This document shows positions 35,819 through 47,489 of a stretch of 64,000 bases of DNA, piece by piece. Numbering within the stretch: the first letter of the stretch is position 1; each line of letters opens with the position of its first letter. The notes under the pieces are model-generated. The model was not told the DNA's origin. It made no database searches and saw only the letters and a program-made list of their open reading frames with translations. Made by a program: the position numbers and the translations under genes. The stretch comes from Miscanthus floridulus (lineage: Eukaryota; Streptophyta; Magnoliopsida; Poales; Poaceae), in contig NC_089587.1 in the NCBI RefSeq assembly GCF_019320115.1, forward strand, positions 81,880,162-81,944,161, read 5' to 3'.

Positions 35819-38398
35819 CTATTGACGCGTGTAGATAGACTTGAGAATGTGGCAATTCTCTATGGTATGGTTTGACTTAGGATGGAGCTGGCAGGGCCCT
35901 TTCAATGCTTTGGCATAGTCGTCTTCGTAGTTATGACGTCTGCCACCCTTTTTAATGATGTTGACCTCGCCGTCATCTTCCCGAGCATGCTTGCTCCTGT
36001 AGTCGTCATGGCGGTTACGCCGCTGATTACATTGGTCATGGTGGTCGCGGGAGTCATTGCGCTGGTTGCGGCGGTCAAAATTGTCGTTCCGACCACGGTT
36101 GTCGCGGTAGTCGTCGCGGTGTGGGGGGTGGTCGGAGCGTAGAACCCTTGCTGCTTCTTCAATAATTATCTTTTTAGCATCATCGGCGTCCACATATTTC
36201 TTAGCGGTGGCCAGGAGCGCTGTGACCGATTTAGGTCTCTTGCGGAGGAGCTTGTCCCTTAGGGCGTCATGGAAGCGGAGGCCAGTGATGAAAGCCTCAA
36301 TTGCCTCATTGTCGGAGAATGATGGGACCTTGATGCACATCTCTGAGAAACGCCAGATGTACTCGCATAGTGGCTCATCTTTTCGATCTTGAATCTATTG
36401 CAGATCGTATTTGTTGCCTGGTTGTTCACAAGTAGCAATGAAGTTGTCGATGAAGGCTTGCTTGAGCTCCTGCCAAGAGTCAAAGTAGTTCGCCAACAAG
36501 CTGACTAGCCATTGGTGACCTGCATGGCCAACAGTGACTAGGAAATAGTTAGACATGATGTGCTCATTAGCCATGGCTGATCTGCACGCAGTTTCGTAGA
36601 GCATGACCCATAATTCGGGGTTTTCCTTGCCATCGTACTTCTGAAGTTTCTCGAGCTTGAAATTCTTGGGCCATATGACTTGGTGAAGGTGTGGAGTAAA
36701 CTACTTCAAACCTGGCGAGCCGTGGGCAGTGTCATATTCCATACGGTGATAACTTTCATGGGATGCTCGATCGTCGGCTCTCTGGTTGATGCGAGCGCAT
36801 AGATCACGTCCACCGAGGTAATGGCAGAGATCGTTATTGCCGTCGTGGTGATCTCGATTGCCATCTGGATTAGCCCTGCGACCATGGTTATCACGGCGAT
36901 TGTCGTGGTTGTCTCGGCGGTTATCATCCCGAACATCGCGGCGGTTGTCGTCCTGATGGTGGTTGTCATCCTAGCCACCATCATGGCCACCGTTTCTGCC
37001 TTGACGGTTGTCTGATGGGTCATTGTTGCATGAGCCATGTTGGCTGAGTGGCTGTGAGCAACTTGGGTGCTGGCGGCTGTGGCTTGACTCGACTGAGACG
37101 GATGGAGCTCGGGCTTGATTTACAATCTCTACGGTCTAGGCCACAGCAGCCGTCAGATAGGCTTGTATTTCATCACGAACTGCTTGGGTTTCCAGGGTGT
37201 TGGGTAGCCGTTGCATTGTCACCATGGCAACGGCTACGTTGGCACTTGGAGTCCTGAAGACCTATTTGTCCCCCACCCTATCGAAAGCATCGTTGAGGTC
37301 GCATGGCTGGACCCTTATGCATCATGCCTCCTAGTCTGCTTCAGCTTTGATTTGTCAGCAATTAAACCGGTCAATATTGCGTGCTTCGCGTGTAGTCCTT
37401 TCTTGTTCTGTTTCACCAACTGCTGGCAGTTCATCATTGCTGACAACATGGATCAAATCCCCTCATCTTGGTGGGAAAGATGGGAATTGTGAGAACCCTG
37501 GGGCATGGTCTAGGATATCTAGATCGTATTTGACGCCTTCATCTTTGTGATGCTGAAGCTCGGTGTGGACAGATGCATTAGATGCGATGCTAGATGAGGA
37601 GCTGGAGTTGCCCTCTTGGACCGTGTGGACGGATCCTTCTTGATAATCTTCAATCCGGATCATGTTGACGAAGTTGCGTGGCTTCGGCCAAGGTTGGTGC
37701 ATAAAACATAGATCCAAGCGGTGTTGTAGGTCATACGCGTAGCTAGAGGCAGCGTTTCACAGGCCATAGGGCTGGACCTGGTGGTTCTCCATCAAGGCTT
37801 TGTACTCGAAGAGCCGAAGACCCATCGTGAAGGCTGGCCAGCGACGAGCGGAGCGCCCTTCAGGGGTAGATATGACTACGAGATCTGTACCAAGTCATGA
37901 AGGGTGACTAGTCCGAGCTAGTCGGGTAGATCTATTATGGGGAGCGGTTACCTGCTCATTAGGTTGACTTTGAATCGTACTTACCAGAGCTAGGGTTTCA
38001 ACGAGTTTGGTGCTGACCCGATTGATGGAGTTGAGCAGGTCGGTGTTATCGACCTGCTTCCCTTTGTAGCGGGGAAGCGGATGATGGGTTGTCAGCGTGG
38101 CTGAAGATGATGCAGGCATGGTTGGAGCCAGATGTACCATGGTCGGAGCCAAATCCATCATGGTCGGAGCTGTATCCATCGTGGTCGGAGCCGTATCTGC
38201 CGTGGTCAGAGCCATAGTCGATGCAGGTGAAGCAGTGGTCGGCGCAGACTGAATCCACGCCTCCTCCAGGGTCATGGCGATGAAGTCGTCAGAGCTAGTG
38301 GTCCAGGTGATCTGGCCAACGATGAACATGAGGCCGTTCGATGTAGCCATGGAGCCGGAGATGATGACCATCTTGTTTGCTTGGAGAGCAGTACGCAC
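35819..38398 (-). pseudogene. Gag of element A
   Basis: Reading from ATG 38398, one frame can be followed for the whole gag and most of pol with only stop codons as breaks. The N-terminal part has a Thr/Ala-rich repeat (TAPTMMDLAPTM) encoded by 21-base DNA repeats. Later come PRNFVNMIRIEDY, an Arg/Asp/Asn-rich tract, the gag core (WLVSLLANYFDSWQELKQAFIDNFIATCEQP, EAFITGLRFHDALRDKLL), and a second Arg/Asp-rich tract. The end is CQLHPKSNHTIENCHIL, a partial zinc-knuckle-like motif. Stops include 37463-37465, 36395-36397 and 35819-35821. Gag would form the particle. Confidence 0.82.
38110..38220 (-). repeat. 21-bp tandem repeats in the gag N-terminal region of element A
   Basis: About four to five copies of a 21-base unit, GGTCGGAGCCGTATCCATCGT on plus, encode heptapeptide repeats in Gag. 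Confidence 0.75.
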
Positions 38399-38400
38399 AC

Positions 38401-38418
38401 CCCCTACCTAGCATGCCA
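38401..38418 (-). other. Primer binding site of element A
   Basis: On minus, TGGCATGCTAGGTAGGGG lies one base after the LTR end. The relative at 46732-50309 has TGGCGCTCTAGGTAGGGG, which resembles the complement of a plant tRNA-Arg(CCU) 3' end as I remember it. The tRNA assignment should be treated as tentative. Confidence 0.5.
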
Positions 38419-38419
38419 C

Positions 38420-38889
38420 TGTCGACAAAATATGGTCGGCAGTCTACCTAGGGGTATGCCCAAGGTAGTAGATTGTCGGCAGACAGATGCGTAAGCCATA
38501 AACAAGACGGTGATGCAAGATAGACATGAGGTTTTATCCAGGTTTGGCCGCCAAGAAGGCGTAATACCTACGTCCTGCGTCTGATTGTATTGTTGTATGT
38601 CAATGAGAGATGTTTTTTAGAGGGGTCCCCTACCCACCTTATATAGTCCGGGGGTAGGGTTATAGATCTAGAAACTAATCCTAGTCAGTTACAATTGCCA
38701 TAGGTGGCCGGATAAGGATTCCTATTCTAACCGACCAAGATCTTGCTTGATCGCCAAATCTGTCCTGACTCCTTGCGTGGGACTCCGAACAGGTTGGCTG
38801 GGCCACGCGTCGTCTTTTGGTGGACCGGACCCACTAATCTAGACTGACCCAAGCTTAGCCATAAGGGTATAGGGGTTAATACCCCCACA
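38420..38889 (-). repeat. 5' LTR of element A
   Basis: 470 bases, TGTGGGGG...GTCGACA on minus. A TATA box (TATATAAGG on minus) lies at 38637-38645 and is conserved in both LTRs of the 3.6 kb relative. Confidence 0.88.
38637..38645 (-). promoter_or_regulatory. TATA box in the element A LTR
   Basis: TATATAAGG on the minus strand, in sense with gag-pol. The same box is at 46981-46988 and 50136-50143 in the relative. Confidence 0.7.
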
Positions 38890-40301
38890 CATGGTATATA
38901 TGGGATTGTTGATCCAATCCCCTAATCCACATTAGAATTAGAGCACCAATAGTCATCAAGACTCGATTCCTCTCCCTCCACTAGCGAATACACATCTGCC
39001 ACTCCGACATTGGTGGTTTTCAAGACTTGTACAACTTTTGGAGCCTTCTCATAAGAACTCCAACAAGGAAGGTCACCATTTCCCTACTAGACCGCCTAGG
39101 TGATGGCAATCACCAAGATTAATAATTACGTACTGAGCTCCAACTCAAAGAAAGGAAGAAACCCAATCAAGAACATAGGGGTTCTCAAAGGCAACACTTT
39201 ATTTTCATTTCTTGGATTGGGTGGCTCTCCAAATGCTTCGCCATCTTTCTCTATAAGTGCTGCCAATGAGGAGGTGGAAGCACAGTTCTGAATTAGTCTA
39301 AGGTAATATTTATATAGAGCGGTGAAGAGGCTACTAGCTGTTGAAAAAATAGCGTAGGTACCCAAGGAGATGTTACAAGTGTTGCTGCGCCAGAATGGTT
39401 CTAAGTAGATGCATGCCATGCTCGGTTTTTTAGTGCAATGGGGGCGAATGATCCCCACCTAAATTGTATTACCACAGATCCTAGGAACACAAGAGCAAGG
39501 ATAATAATACAATCGACCTACAGGTTGTAGGAGCAACCATAATGTATATGGATCAAGTAGTCCATATATGTGGGCCCTATGCCATTGGGCTAAAGCTATG
39601 GCAATTGTCACAATGTTGGGCCTTTAGCTATGGAATAAAATATCTATTTGTCTGCTTCTCTCCCAAACCCGTCGCTTGCTTGTCAATGCCGCCGTCGTTA
39701 GTCTCTCCCTCTTCTCCACCGTCTCCCCTCGTGCTTCCTCCATCTAGATCGGCATCCCCACACTGGATCAAAAATCCTCTGACTCCCATGGCATGAGGAT
39801 AATAGGCCACTGGCGTGGTGACCTCTGAAAGTGCAGACGACCAAGGTGGCCACAACTAGGGTGAGGACCTAGCATCGCGCACAGATGGCCAAGGCTGCTA
39901 TCGTGCGGGTGGCATGGATGACCAGGCCGTTAACCTCACAATGCACATGGATGGCCGAGGCAGTCATGATAGGGTGGCGACATCATGTGCTGGTGCTACC
40001 TGCCTAGATAGCTGAGGTGGTGACCGCACGGCTGGCAGGCCAGCGACCTCAGGTGCATGGAGCTTTTGGTGCCACAAGCGCCCGACGAGCTTCGGCTAAA
40101 AGAGCTGGATGCCAGCCTTCCCTGACCCCGATGGCATCTCCTCGTCATGGTCATGGCAGTCAGGTGCGAGAGCGAAAGGGAGAGAGAGAGAGCCAAGATA
40201 TCGATACCTGAAGCTATAGACCATTCTATTGCCAAGTCCACAATGTTTCATGTAGCTGGTAGAAAATATTTTAATCCCATGGAGTACCCTTATGGCTATA
40301 T
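38890..40301. other. Unassigned 1.4 kb between element A and Copia-1
   Basis: No gene is supported. A 23-base match on the minus strand near 39098-39120 (TCTTGGTGATTGCC and on) is shared with the Copia-2 LTR near 54159, so part may be an old SIRE-type LTR remnant. Bases 39660-40240 are GC-richer, with several short open frames on both strands and no recognisable domain. A GAGA microsatellite is at about 40171-40192. Confidence 0.4.
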
Positions 40302-41984
40302 TGAAAGTGCATTTGCCCCCTATGTGGGTTTTGGTGTATTGATGACATCCAAATTAGGGACTAATGTGATCTTAATGAGATATGTTGCAGCTATTAGTCC
40401 CATGAAAGATTCAAAGAGTTGATAAAGATGAAATGGTATCCCTCAATTCTTGAAGTTGTAAAGGCGGACGAACTCAAAGCGCTCTCCAAGGGTTTTATTT
40501 TTGTTTTTGAGTTTAGGATCCACCACACTATAAAGAGGGATGCAAACTTAGTTGGTCTGAGGAAGATAGAGTGCTCAAGCATAAAAATAAAATCAAAAGA
40601 GAGACACTCTAGCACACCACGAGCACGTAGAATATTTTTCGGTGACTATTGGTGTCGGAAGTCCCGATGTAAGCCAGAACTCCCAACCATCGGAAGTCAC
40701 GACTTATGCCGGAAGTCCAGACACCCAGTCACTTAGCCTGCGCGGTGATCGTGGCCATTGAAAGTCCCGACGTAAGCCGAAACTCCCGACCGTCAAAAGT
40801 TATGACTCACACCGGAAGTCTTGATGCCCAGTCGCTTAGCCTGCATGGTAACCATGGCTGTCGGAAGTCTTGACGTGAGTCAGAACTCTCGACAGCCAGA
40901 AGTGCTGACCCAAGTCAAGAGTGCTGCCACCTAGGGTTTTGCTAGGCGGCTAACTGTGACCATTGGAAGTCCTGACGTACATCGGGAGTCCTGACATTTG
41001 TTGGGAGTTATGACATTGACTTGCTCGTGCAGACTTTTAATCCTATGTGAACATTGTTTTCTATTAAGGTCGGAAGTCCCGAGATCTATGTCAGAACTTC
41101 TGACGTAGATCTAAATGGTTAGATTTCTACTATGAGTATAAATAGCCATCTCCTCACTTCTAACCGGTACAAACTGATTCACAGCTCACAAACCTTTGTG
41201 CTCAATAGCTCCCAAGCATTCAAGGCACCCCTCTCCTCTCCCCTATGCTCCAATCTTCAATTCCCCTAGGGTTTTGAGTGAAAGGAGAGTGAATTAAGTG
41301 AGAGAATCACTTTGGCAAGCTTGAGCACTTGATTTCTTCATCAAGCTAGTTGGATTTGTGTCTATTACTCTTGGGGCCTTGCCCCTAGCTGGCTAGGCGT
41401 TGCCCAAGAGCTTCTATCTTGTGGAAGAGCCATGGAAAGTTTGTATTACCCTTGATTTCTTAGTGGAAAGCTCAAGTCACCTTTGTGGTTGCTTTGAGAG
41501 AGGCAAGGAGGTGAAAGAGACTCTGACCTTTGTGGTCACCACAACAACGAGGACGTAGAAGCTCCTTTCTGGGGTTGCCGAACCTTGGGATAAATCTTTG
41601 TGTCCCATATGCTTGTTGTTGTGTTTGCTCGAGATTACTTGTATTTGTTTGTCTCTCTATCTCCCGAATTTCATTTTAGGGTTTGGACTCGATCTATGGT
41701 TTGGAGGCATTTCAGAGTTAAGGGAGTGACCCAACATCTTCACCAAACTACTAGGAAGTGGGGTTGTAAGATTATTTATCCACAAAGTTAAATTTGGCAC
41801 TGCTTTTGTAGTTCACATAGGCGTCGGGACTTCTAATGTTTGTGTCGGAACTTCTGACGACGTCGGGAGTTTTGACCCAAACTGTCGGGACTTCCGACAT
41901 TGACTGACAAATTTGAACTTAGCATTTGTAGTTAATTTTTAGATACGCCTATTCACCCCCTCCAGGCATTGTTAGATTCTTTCA
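40302..41984 (+). repeat. 5' LTR of Copia-1
   Basis: 1683 bases, starting TGAAAGTGCATTTGCCCCC and ending TAGATTCTTTCA. It contains many degenerate copies of GGAAGTCCCGAC-type words in both orientations (40640-41110 and 41820-41910). TATAAATAG at about 41136 is a plausible TATA box. Confidence 0.8.
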
Positions 41985-42000
41985 ATTGGTATTAGAGCAA
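41985..42000 (+). other. Primer binding site of Copia-1
   Basis: ATTGGTATTAGAGCAA, a tRNA-Met-type site in which the usual TATCAGAGC has become TATTAGAGC. Confidence 0.75.
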
Positions 42001-42037
42001 GGTCTTCTTTTAGCGCTTCACTATGTGAGAAGAAATA

Positions 42038-43069
42038 ATGTTGGAGTTTAACAAGATGCAAGCAGTTGCCGCTGAGATGGCCAAGAAAAGAGCTGAAGAG
42101 TTGATGGCTGCTCAAGTCAAGTTCTTACAAGATGAAATGAAGAAGATGCAAGATGAGATGAGCAAGATGAAAGAAGAATTGAGCAAGAAGGTTGATGATG
42201 CAATAAGTGGCAAGAATGATATAACAAGTGGCAAGAATGAAGCAAACAAAGATGCCACTAGTGATATTGGAGCCGGTGAGTATGTTCATGGAAAGGGAAT
42301 ATATTCAAATATGAACTTTGACTATGGACAACTCATTAAAGGTTCACCCCTACATACTCCTTCCGTCAACATTGGCAAGCCACCTCACTTTGATGGAACA
42401 AGATACACCGATTGGTCTTACAAGATGAAGATGCATCTCATTGCTGTAAGACTTTGGGAAGTTGTGGATGTTGGTATGATGATTCCTACCGATGAAGATA
42501 GAGAGATAACTCCAGAAGAAGTGCACAATCTCTATCAAAATGCACAAGCTGTAGCATTACTTGTGTCAAGCCTAGCTCTGGATGAGTTTAGAAAGGTGAA
42601 TGGAATGGAGAGTGCAAATCAAATTTGGGATACTTTGAAAGTGTTAATTGAAGGAGATAGGAGTGTGAGAAAAGGCAACATTGAGTTACTTCATGATGAA
42701 TTGGAAAGATTTGTGTTCTTGCAAAATGAGACAACACAATCCATGTTTGATAGGCTTATGGCATTGGTCAACTGCATAAGAGCTCTTGGAAGCACCGAAT
42801 GGGATGACAACAAGGTTGCTAGAAAGATGTTGAGAACCTTTAGAGCCAAGAACAACATGCTAGCATCCGTGATCATGGAAAGGTCTAGTTATGATGAGAT
42901 GACACCACAACAAGTTCTTTCAAAACTCAAGCATCATGAGTGTCTAGATGAAATGCAATCAATGCTCACAATCAAAATTCTAATGCAATGGGATACAACA
43001 AGAGTGCAGCCCTTAAAGCAACTCAACAACATGAAGGTCAAGATTCAAGTCAAGAGAAGAAGAAGAAAG
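42038..43069 (+). pseudogene. Gag of Copia-1, N-terminal and UBN2 part
   Basis: The first 80 residues are a Lys/Glu-rich coiled coil (AAEMAKKRAEELMAAQ). A UBN2-type gag domain follows: FDGTRYTDWSYKMKMHLIA, QIWDTLKVLIEGD, MFDRLMALVNCIRALG. A frameshift near 42960 moves the rest into another frame, so the last 35 residues are an artefact. This is the structural protein of the particle. Confidence 0.85.
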
Positions 43070-44500
43070 TGAAGGATGATTCCTGAAGTGGAGAAGAAGA
43101 TTTTGATGTGAAGGTTGCATTTATGATTAGAAATCTTAGAAAGTTTATGAAGAAAAAGAGCAACCGCAAGACCTATGGTGATAGAAAGAGAAGGTACAAA
43201 AAGAGGTTTTGCTATGGATGTGGTCAAACCGGTCACTTCATAGCCGATTGTCCTAATGACAAGAAGAAGCACAAGCACGACAAGGATAAAGACAAGAAGA
43301 ATAAAGGCAAGAAGCGAGGTCAAGCTCATCTTAGGGAAGAGTGAGAGTCAAATGATAGTGACTCAAGTGATGATGAGAAGAAGAAGAAGGGAGCTGCAAA
43401 CATCGCCATCCACCACTCTTCCTCACTGACCATGATCTTCCCCAACTCAACTTCACCACCAAAACTCTTCCCCAACCTATCTTCATCACTAAAGCTCTTC
43501 TCCAACCTCATTGACAATGACTACTACACTCCAACTTGCCTTATGGCTAAGGGGGAGAAGGTACATGTTACACCCGATCCCTCTAGTGATGAGTATGATA
43601 GTTGTAATGAGAATATAGAAGAAATTGAAGCAACCATGATAAAGAAATTTGGTAAAAAGGCCTTCACTAAAATAAAAATGCTAATGAAGAAATTAGAGAA
43701 GAGGGATAGATGCTTAGAGATGTAAGGAGATATAATCACTCAAGAGAGAGAGAGAAACCTTGCACTTGAAGCATCTATCACCGAAGAAAAGATGAAGGTT
43801 GAGAAGTTAACCGTAGAATTGTCTTTAGCTAATGACTCAATTGGGAAATTGACTAAGGAACATTCCTCGGTTAATGATCTAGCTAGCCTTAAGAATGAGA
43901 AGAGTATAGCTCAAGAAAGCCTCACAAGCTTGGAAGAAAAATACCAAAATCTTGAGCTAAACTATAGTACTCTTTGAACTAGCACTTCAACTTCTCCTAA
44001 GGCAACCGAAGACTCTAATGTCTCCACTAGTGGTGGTTGTAAAAGATGCTATAAAATTGATGTGAATGCATATACAACTAACCTTGTTGAGCTAGAGAAG
44101 AAAAACAAGGAGATTCATAGGTTGAAGATGATCTTGAAGAATGGGTGCAAGTGTCAAGATCAATCCAACAAGACTATACAAGTCATCAAGGCACCCATCA
44201 ATCAAGGAAGGCATTGGCTACAACAGGTATGATAGAAAGGTCAATGGAAGGAACATGATCAATGGTGTGCCTTGTGTGAAGTTCAACAAGGGCGTTGCTC
44301 CTGATGAGCTTATATGCAAGGCCAACAACAAGGTCTACATTCCAAAGATCCAACCTACAAGTGACAAGACAATTAAGACAAAGCAATCCGAGGCCCCCAA
44401 GCCACAAGCACTGCTTCCACGGTGCTATGCTAGTGACTATATGTGTTGTTGGGGCAAGGATGGCAAGATTATGGTCAAGTATGTTGGGGCCAAAAGATAA
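43070..44500 (+). pseudogene. Gag of Copia-1, zinc knuckle and C-terminal coiled coil
   Basis: A CCHC zinc knuckle (CYGCGQTGHFIADC) at about 43210-43250 lies in a Lys-rich context and would bind element RNA. An acidic/Ser-rich stretch and a long helical tail follow (TEEKMKVEKLTVELSLANDSIGK, NLVELEKKNKEIHRLKMILK). The segment ends with KFNKGVAPDELICK. Stops and frame changes occur near 43080, 43340, 43722, 43976 and 44230. Confidence 0.72.
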
Positions 44501-44584
44501 AGGAAATTATGAGGAGTGTTTGGGTGCCCAAGTTTTATGTGACTAACCCCCTAGGACCCAAATCCTTTTGGGTACCTAAAACAA

Positions 44585-46731
44585 AAGCTTGATTTGTCTT
44601 TGTAGGAATATTCCTCCGATGGAACAAGTTGGATGTTGGATAGTGGATGCACCAATCATATGACCAGAGAAAAGGACCTATTCACATCATTCCAACTAAG
44701 TCATGATCAAAGTGGGAATATTGTGTTTGGTGACAATGGAATAGGAGAAGTTCTCGGTTTGGGTAAAATTGCTATATCAAATGATAATTCTATTTCAAAT
44801 GTTTTACTTGTGAATTCATTGAGATACAATTTGTTGTCCGTCTCACAACTTTGTGAGATGGGTTACAATTATCTCTTTACGGATAAGGGTGTGGAAGTCT
44901 ATAGAACGGAGGATTCCTCTATTGCATTTATGGGTCATTTAAAAGGGAAACTCTATCTAGTTGATTTCACATCAAATAGAGTAAATTCTGAGACTTGTTT
45001 AATGGCAAAATCTAGCATGGGTTGGTTATGGCATTGCTGACTTGCCCATGTTGGGATGAGGAACTTGGCCAAACTTCAAAAAGGCGAATACATCCTTGGA
45101 CTAACAAATGTTTCTTTTGAGAAAGATAGGATTTGTAGCGCATGCCAAGCGGGAAAACAAGTTGGAGCTAAACATCCCATCAAGAATGTTGTGACAACCG
45201 AAAGGCCATTAGAGTTGCTTCACATGGATATATTTGGACCCGTTTCTTATATAAGCATTGGTGGTAACAAATATGGTTTCGTAATTATTAATGATTATTC
45301 TCGTTTCACTTGGGTATTCTTTTTGCGTGAAAAGAGTGAAGTCCAAGGTATCTTCAAGAAGTTTGCAAGAAGAGCCCAAAATGAGTTTGATTTCAAAATC
45401 AAGAGAGTTAGAAGTGATAATGGGACAGAGTTCAAGAACACCAACATTGAAGAGTTTCTTGATGAAGAAGGAATCAAGCATGAGTTTTTGGTTCCATACA
45501 CTCCACAACAAAATGGTGTTGTGGAGAGGAAGAACTGAATTCTCATAGAAGCCGAAAAGCAATGTTGGATGAGTACAAGGCTCTAACCAACTATTGGGCA
45601 GAAGCGGTCAACATGGCATGCCATGCCATCAACCGCTTATATCTTCACAAGAAAAGAGAAAAGACTGTCTACAAACTTCTAACCGGTAAAAAGCCTAAGG
45701 TGCACTACTTTAGAGTTTTTGAATCCAAGTGTTTCATACTTAACAACAAATCCAAAAGCTCTAAGTTTGCACCAAAGGTTGATGAAGCCTTCATGCTTGG
45801 TTATGGTACTAACAAACATGGATATTGTGTTTTCAATAAAAACCACCAGTTTGATTGAAATCATGGTAGACATGACTTTTGATGAAACTGATGGCTCTTA
45901 AAAGGAGCAAGTCAATGTTGAGATTGTAGGTAATGAAGAAGCTCCACACAAAGCAATCAAAAAGCTTGCCATTGGTGAAGTAAAGCTCATCAAAGATGAA
46001 GATGAAGACCATGTTGTGCATGTTGATCTTGATCCAACCATTCATCATGTTTCATCCAATGAACATGGTGAAGCTTCTGCAATAAGAAATAATCAAGATA
46101 GGAGATCAAATGAAGCATAAGGTCATTCTCATGAAGATGGTATTAACAATGAGCAAGCTCAACCTCAACTCAATAATGAAGAAAGAAGTGAAGTCAATCC
46201 TCCACAAGCTCATAGTTGTGAGCCTCCAATCGATCATGACCATGATGATGATGATGGCCCTATCCAAAGATCAACTCAAGTGCCACATCCTAGAGTGCAT
46301 CAATTCATTCAACGGGATCATCCCGTTGATAACATATTAGGGAGCATTCGACGAGGGGTAACTACATGTTCTCGTTTAGCAAGTTTTTATGAACATTACT
46401 CATTTGTTTCTTCTTTGGAACCTCATAGGGTGGAAGAGGCACTTGATGATTCGGATTGGATGATAGCCATGCAAGAGGAGTTGAACAACTTCACTCGGAA
46501 TAAAGTCTGGTCCTTAGTGGAAAGGCCTAAGCAAAATGTGATTGGAACCAAGTGGGTCTTCCACAACAAGCAAGATGAGCATGGCATGGTAACAAGGAAC
46601 AAGGCAAGGTTGGTGGCTCAAGGATTCACTCAAATTGAAGGCATGGATTTTGGGGAGACCTATGCACCAGTGGCTAGGCTAGAATCAATTCGTATTCTAC
46701 TTTCCTATGCCGCTCATCATGATTTCAAGCT
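44585..46731 (+). pseudogene. Pol of Copia-1, protease to N-terminal reverse transcriptase
   Basis: The protease active site is MLDSGCTNHMT. The gag-pre-integrase segment WLWHC*LAHVGM has a stop where WLWHRRLAHVG is usual. Integrase has IKNV...ELLHMDIFGP, NDYSRFTWVFF, VRSDNGTEFKN and YTPQQNGVVERKN, with all three catalytic acids visible. Frameshifts lie near 45550 and 45840, and a TAA lies near 45899. Reverse transcriptase begins [18 protein letters not shown] and continues [14 protein letters not shown] to DFKL, where the gypsy derivative is inserted at 46732. Confidence 0.87.
46727..46731. repeat. Target-site duplication AAGCT, left copy
   Basis: Identical to 50310-50314. The equivalent place in Copia-2 (near 59106) has a single copy of the corresponding sequence. 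Confidence 0.92.
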
Positions 46732-47154
46732 TGTCGATGAAATATGGTCGGCAGTCTACCTAGGGGTATGCCCAAGGTAGTAGATTATTGGCAGACAGAT
46801 GCATAAGCTACAAACAAGATGGTGACGCAAGACAGACACGAGGTTTTATCTAGGTTCGGCCACCGTGAAGGCGTAATACCTACGTCATGTGTCTGATTGT
46901 ATTGCTGTATATCAATGAGAGATAGATGGATTGTGATGGATCCTCTATGTATCTTGTCTGCTAGGGGACCCCAACCTCTCCTTATATAGTATAGAAGGAT
47001 AGGGTTACAAGTAAAGTATCCTATTTGGTACTATATAATGTCTTACGATGCACGCTGAGCAGCGCCGTGCATGCCTTGATCTTGTGGGCCGGGCCACCTC
47101 TGATGGTGCGGCCCATGTCTTGTCTTGAGGATACCGGGGGGCCATACCCCCACA
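46732..47154 (-). repeat. 3' LTR of the non-autonomous gypsy derivative
   Basis: 423 bases, TGTGGGGG on minus at the 47154 end. Its TATA box is at 46981-46988 on minus. Confidence 0.92.
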
Positions 47155-47489
47155 GCTAGTCCCCGAGCCTGACAGTAGGTGACATAGTCGCGTGGTGCTA
47201 GGGTCAGAAAGTAGAAGACTAGCCGAGCAGGCAGCCAGTCCCTAGGCATAGCCTCGAGATGAGAGCAAGCACATTCACCGCAAGGTGAAGTGTGCCCACT
47301 TAGTCCCCGAGCCTGCTAGAAGATGAAGAATGGATCTTGTAGCAGGGTCAAAGAAAAAGAAGTATAAAAGCTTTGCCGATGTCATCCAACATGCGTGTAT
47401 CAAGACCCTAGGCATGCTGCCCAAGATCAGCACCCTGATCTGAACAGCATGGAGCAGCTTGATAGCACACCGATGAGACATAGCAAGAT
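47155..47489 (-). other. Purine tract and 3' region of the derivative
   Basis: On minus, CTCGGGGACTAGC adjoins the LTR, identical to element A. The next 300 bases parallel 26573-27060 of element A, including a shared AAGTGTGCCCACTTAGTCCC. No gene is present. Confidence 0.7.

Larger units (their letters stand above)
26450..38889 (-). mobile_element. Tat-type Ty3/gypsy element A, nearly full length with a truncated 3' LTR
   Basis: On the minus strand the order is 5' LTR (38889-38420), tRNA primer site, gag, protease, reverse transcriptase, RNase H, integrase (to 31683), an antisense accessory gene (plus strand, 27877-31074), a 28-bp tandem array, a purine tract, and 123 bases of 3' LTR. Integrase after RNase H defines the gypsy superfamily. 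The antisense extra gene and the tRNA-Arg-like primer site point to the Tat lineage. The coding part is dead: several in-frame stops, a one-base deletion in integrase and a lost integrase catalytic Glu. Confidence 0.88.

Noticed and set aside
35882..37015. Hydrophobic, Val-rich plus-strand frames suggesting membrane proteins
   Set aside because: They are antisense shadows of the Arg/Asp/Asn-rich tracts in the element A gag.
39542..40241. A possible host gene remnant in the unassigned stretch before Copia-1
   Set aside because: Only short overlapping frames on both strands, with no domain, splice structure or codon pattern to support a gene.
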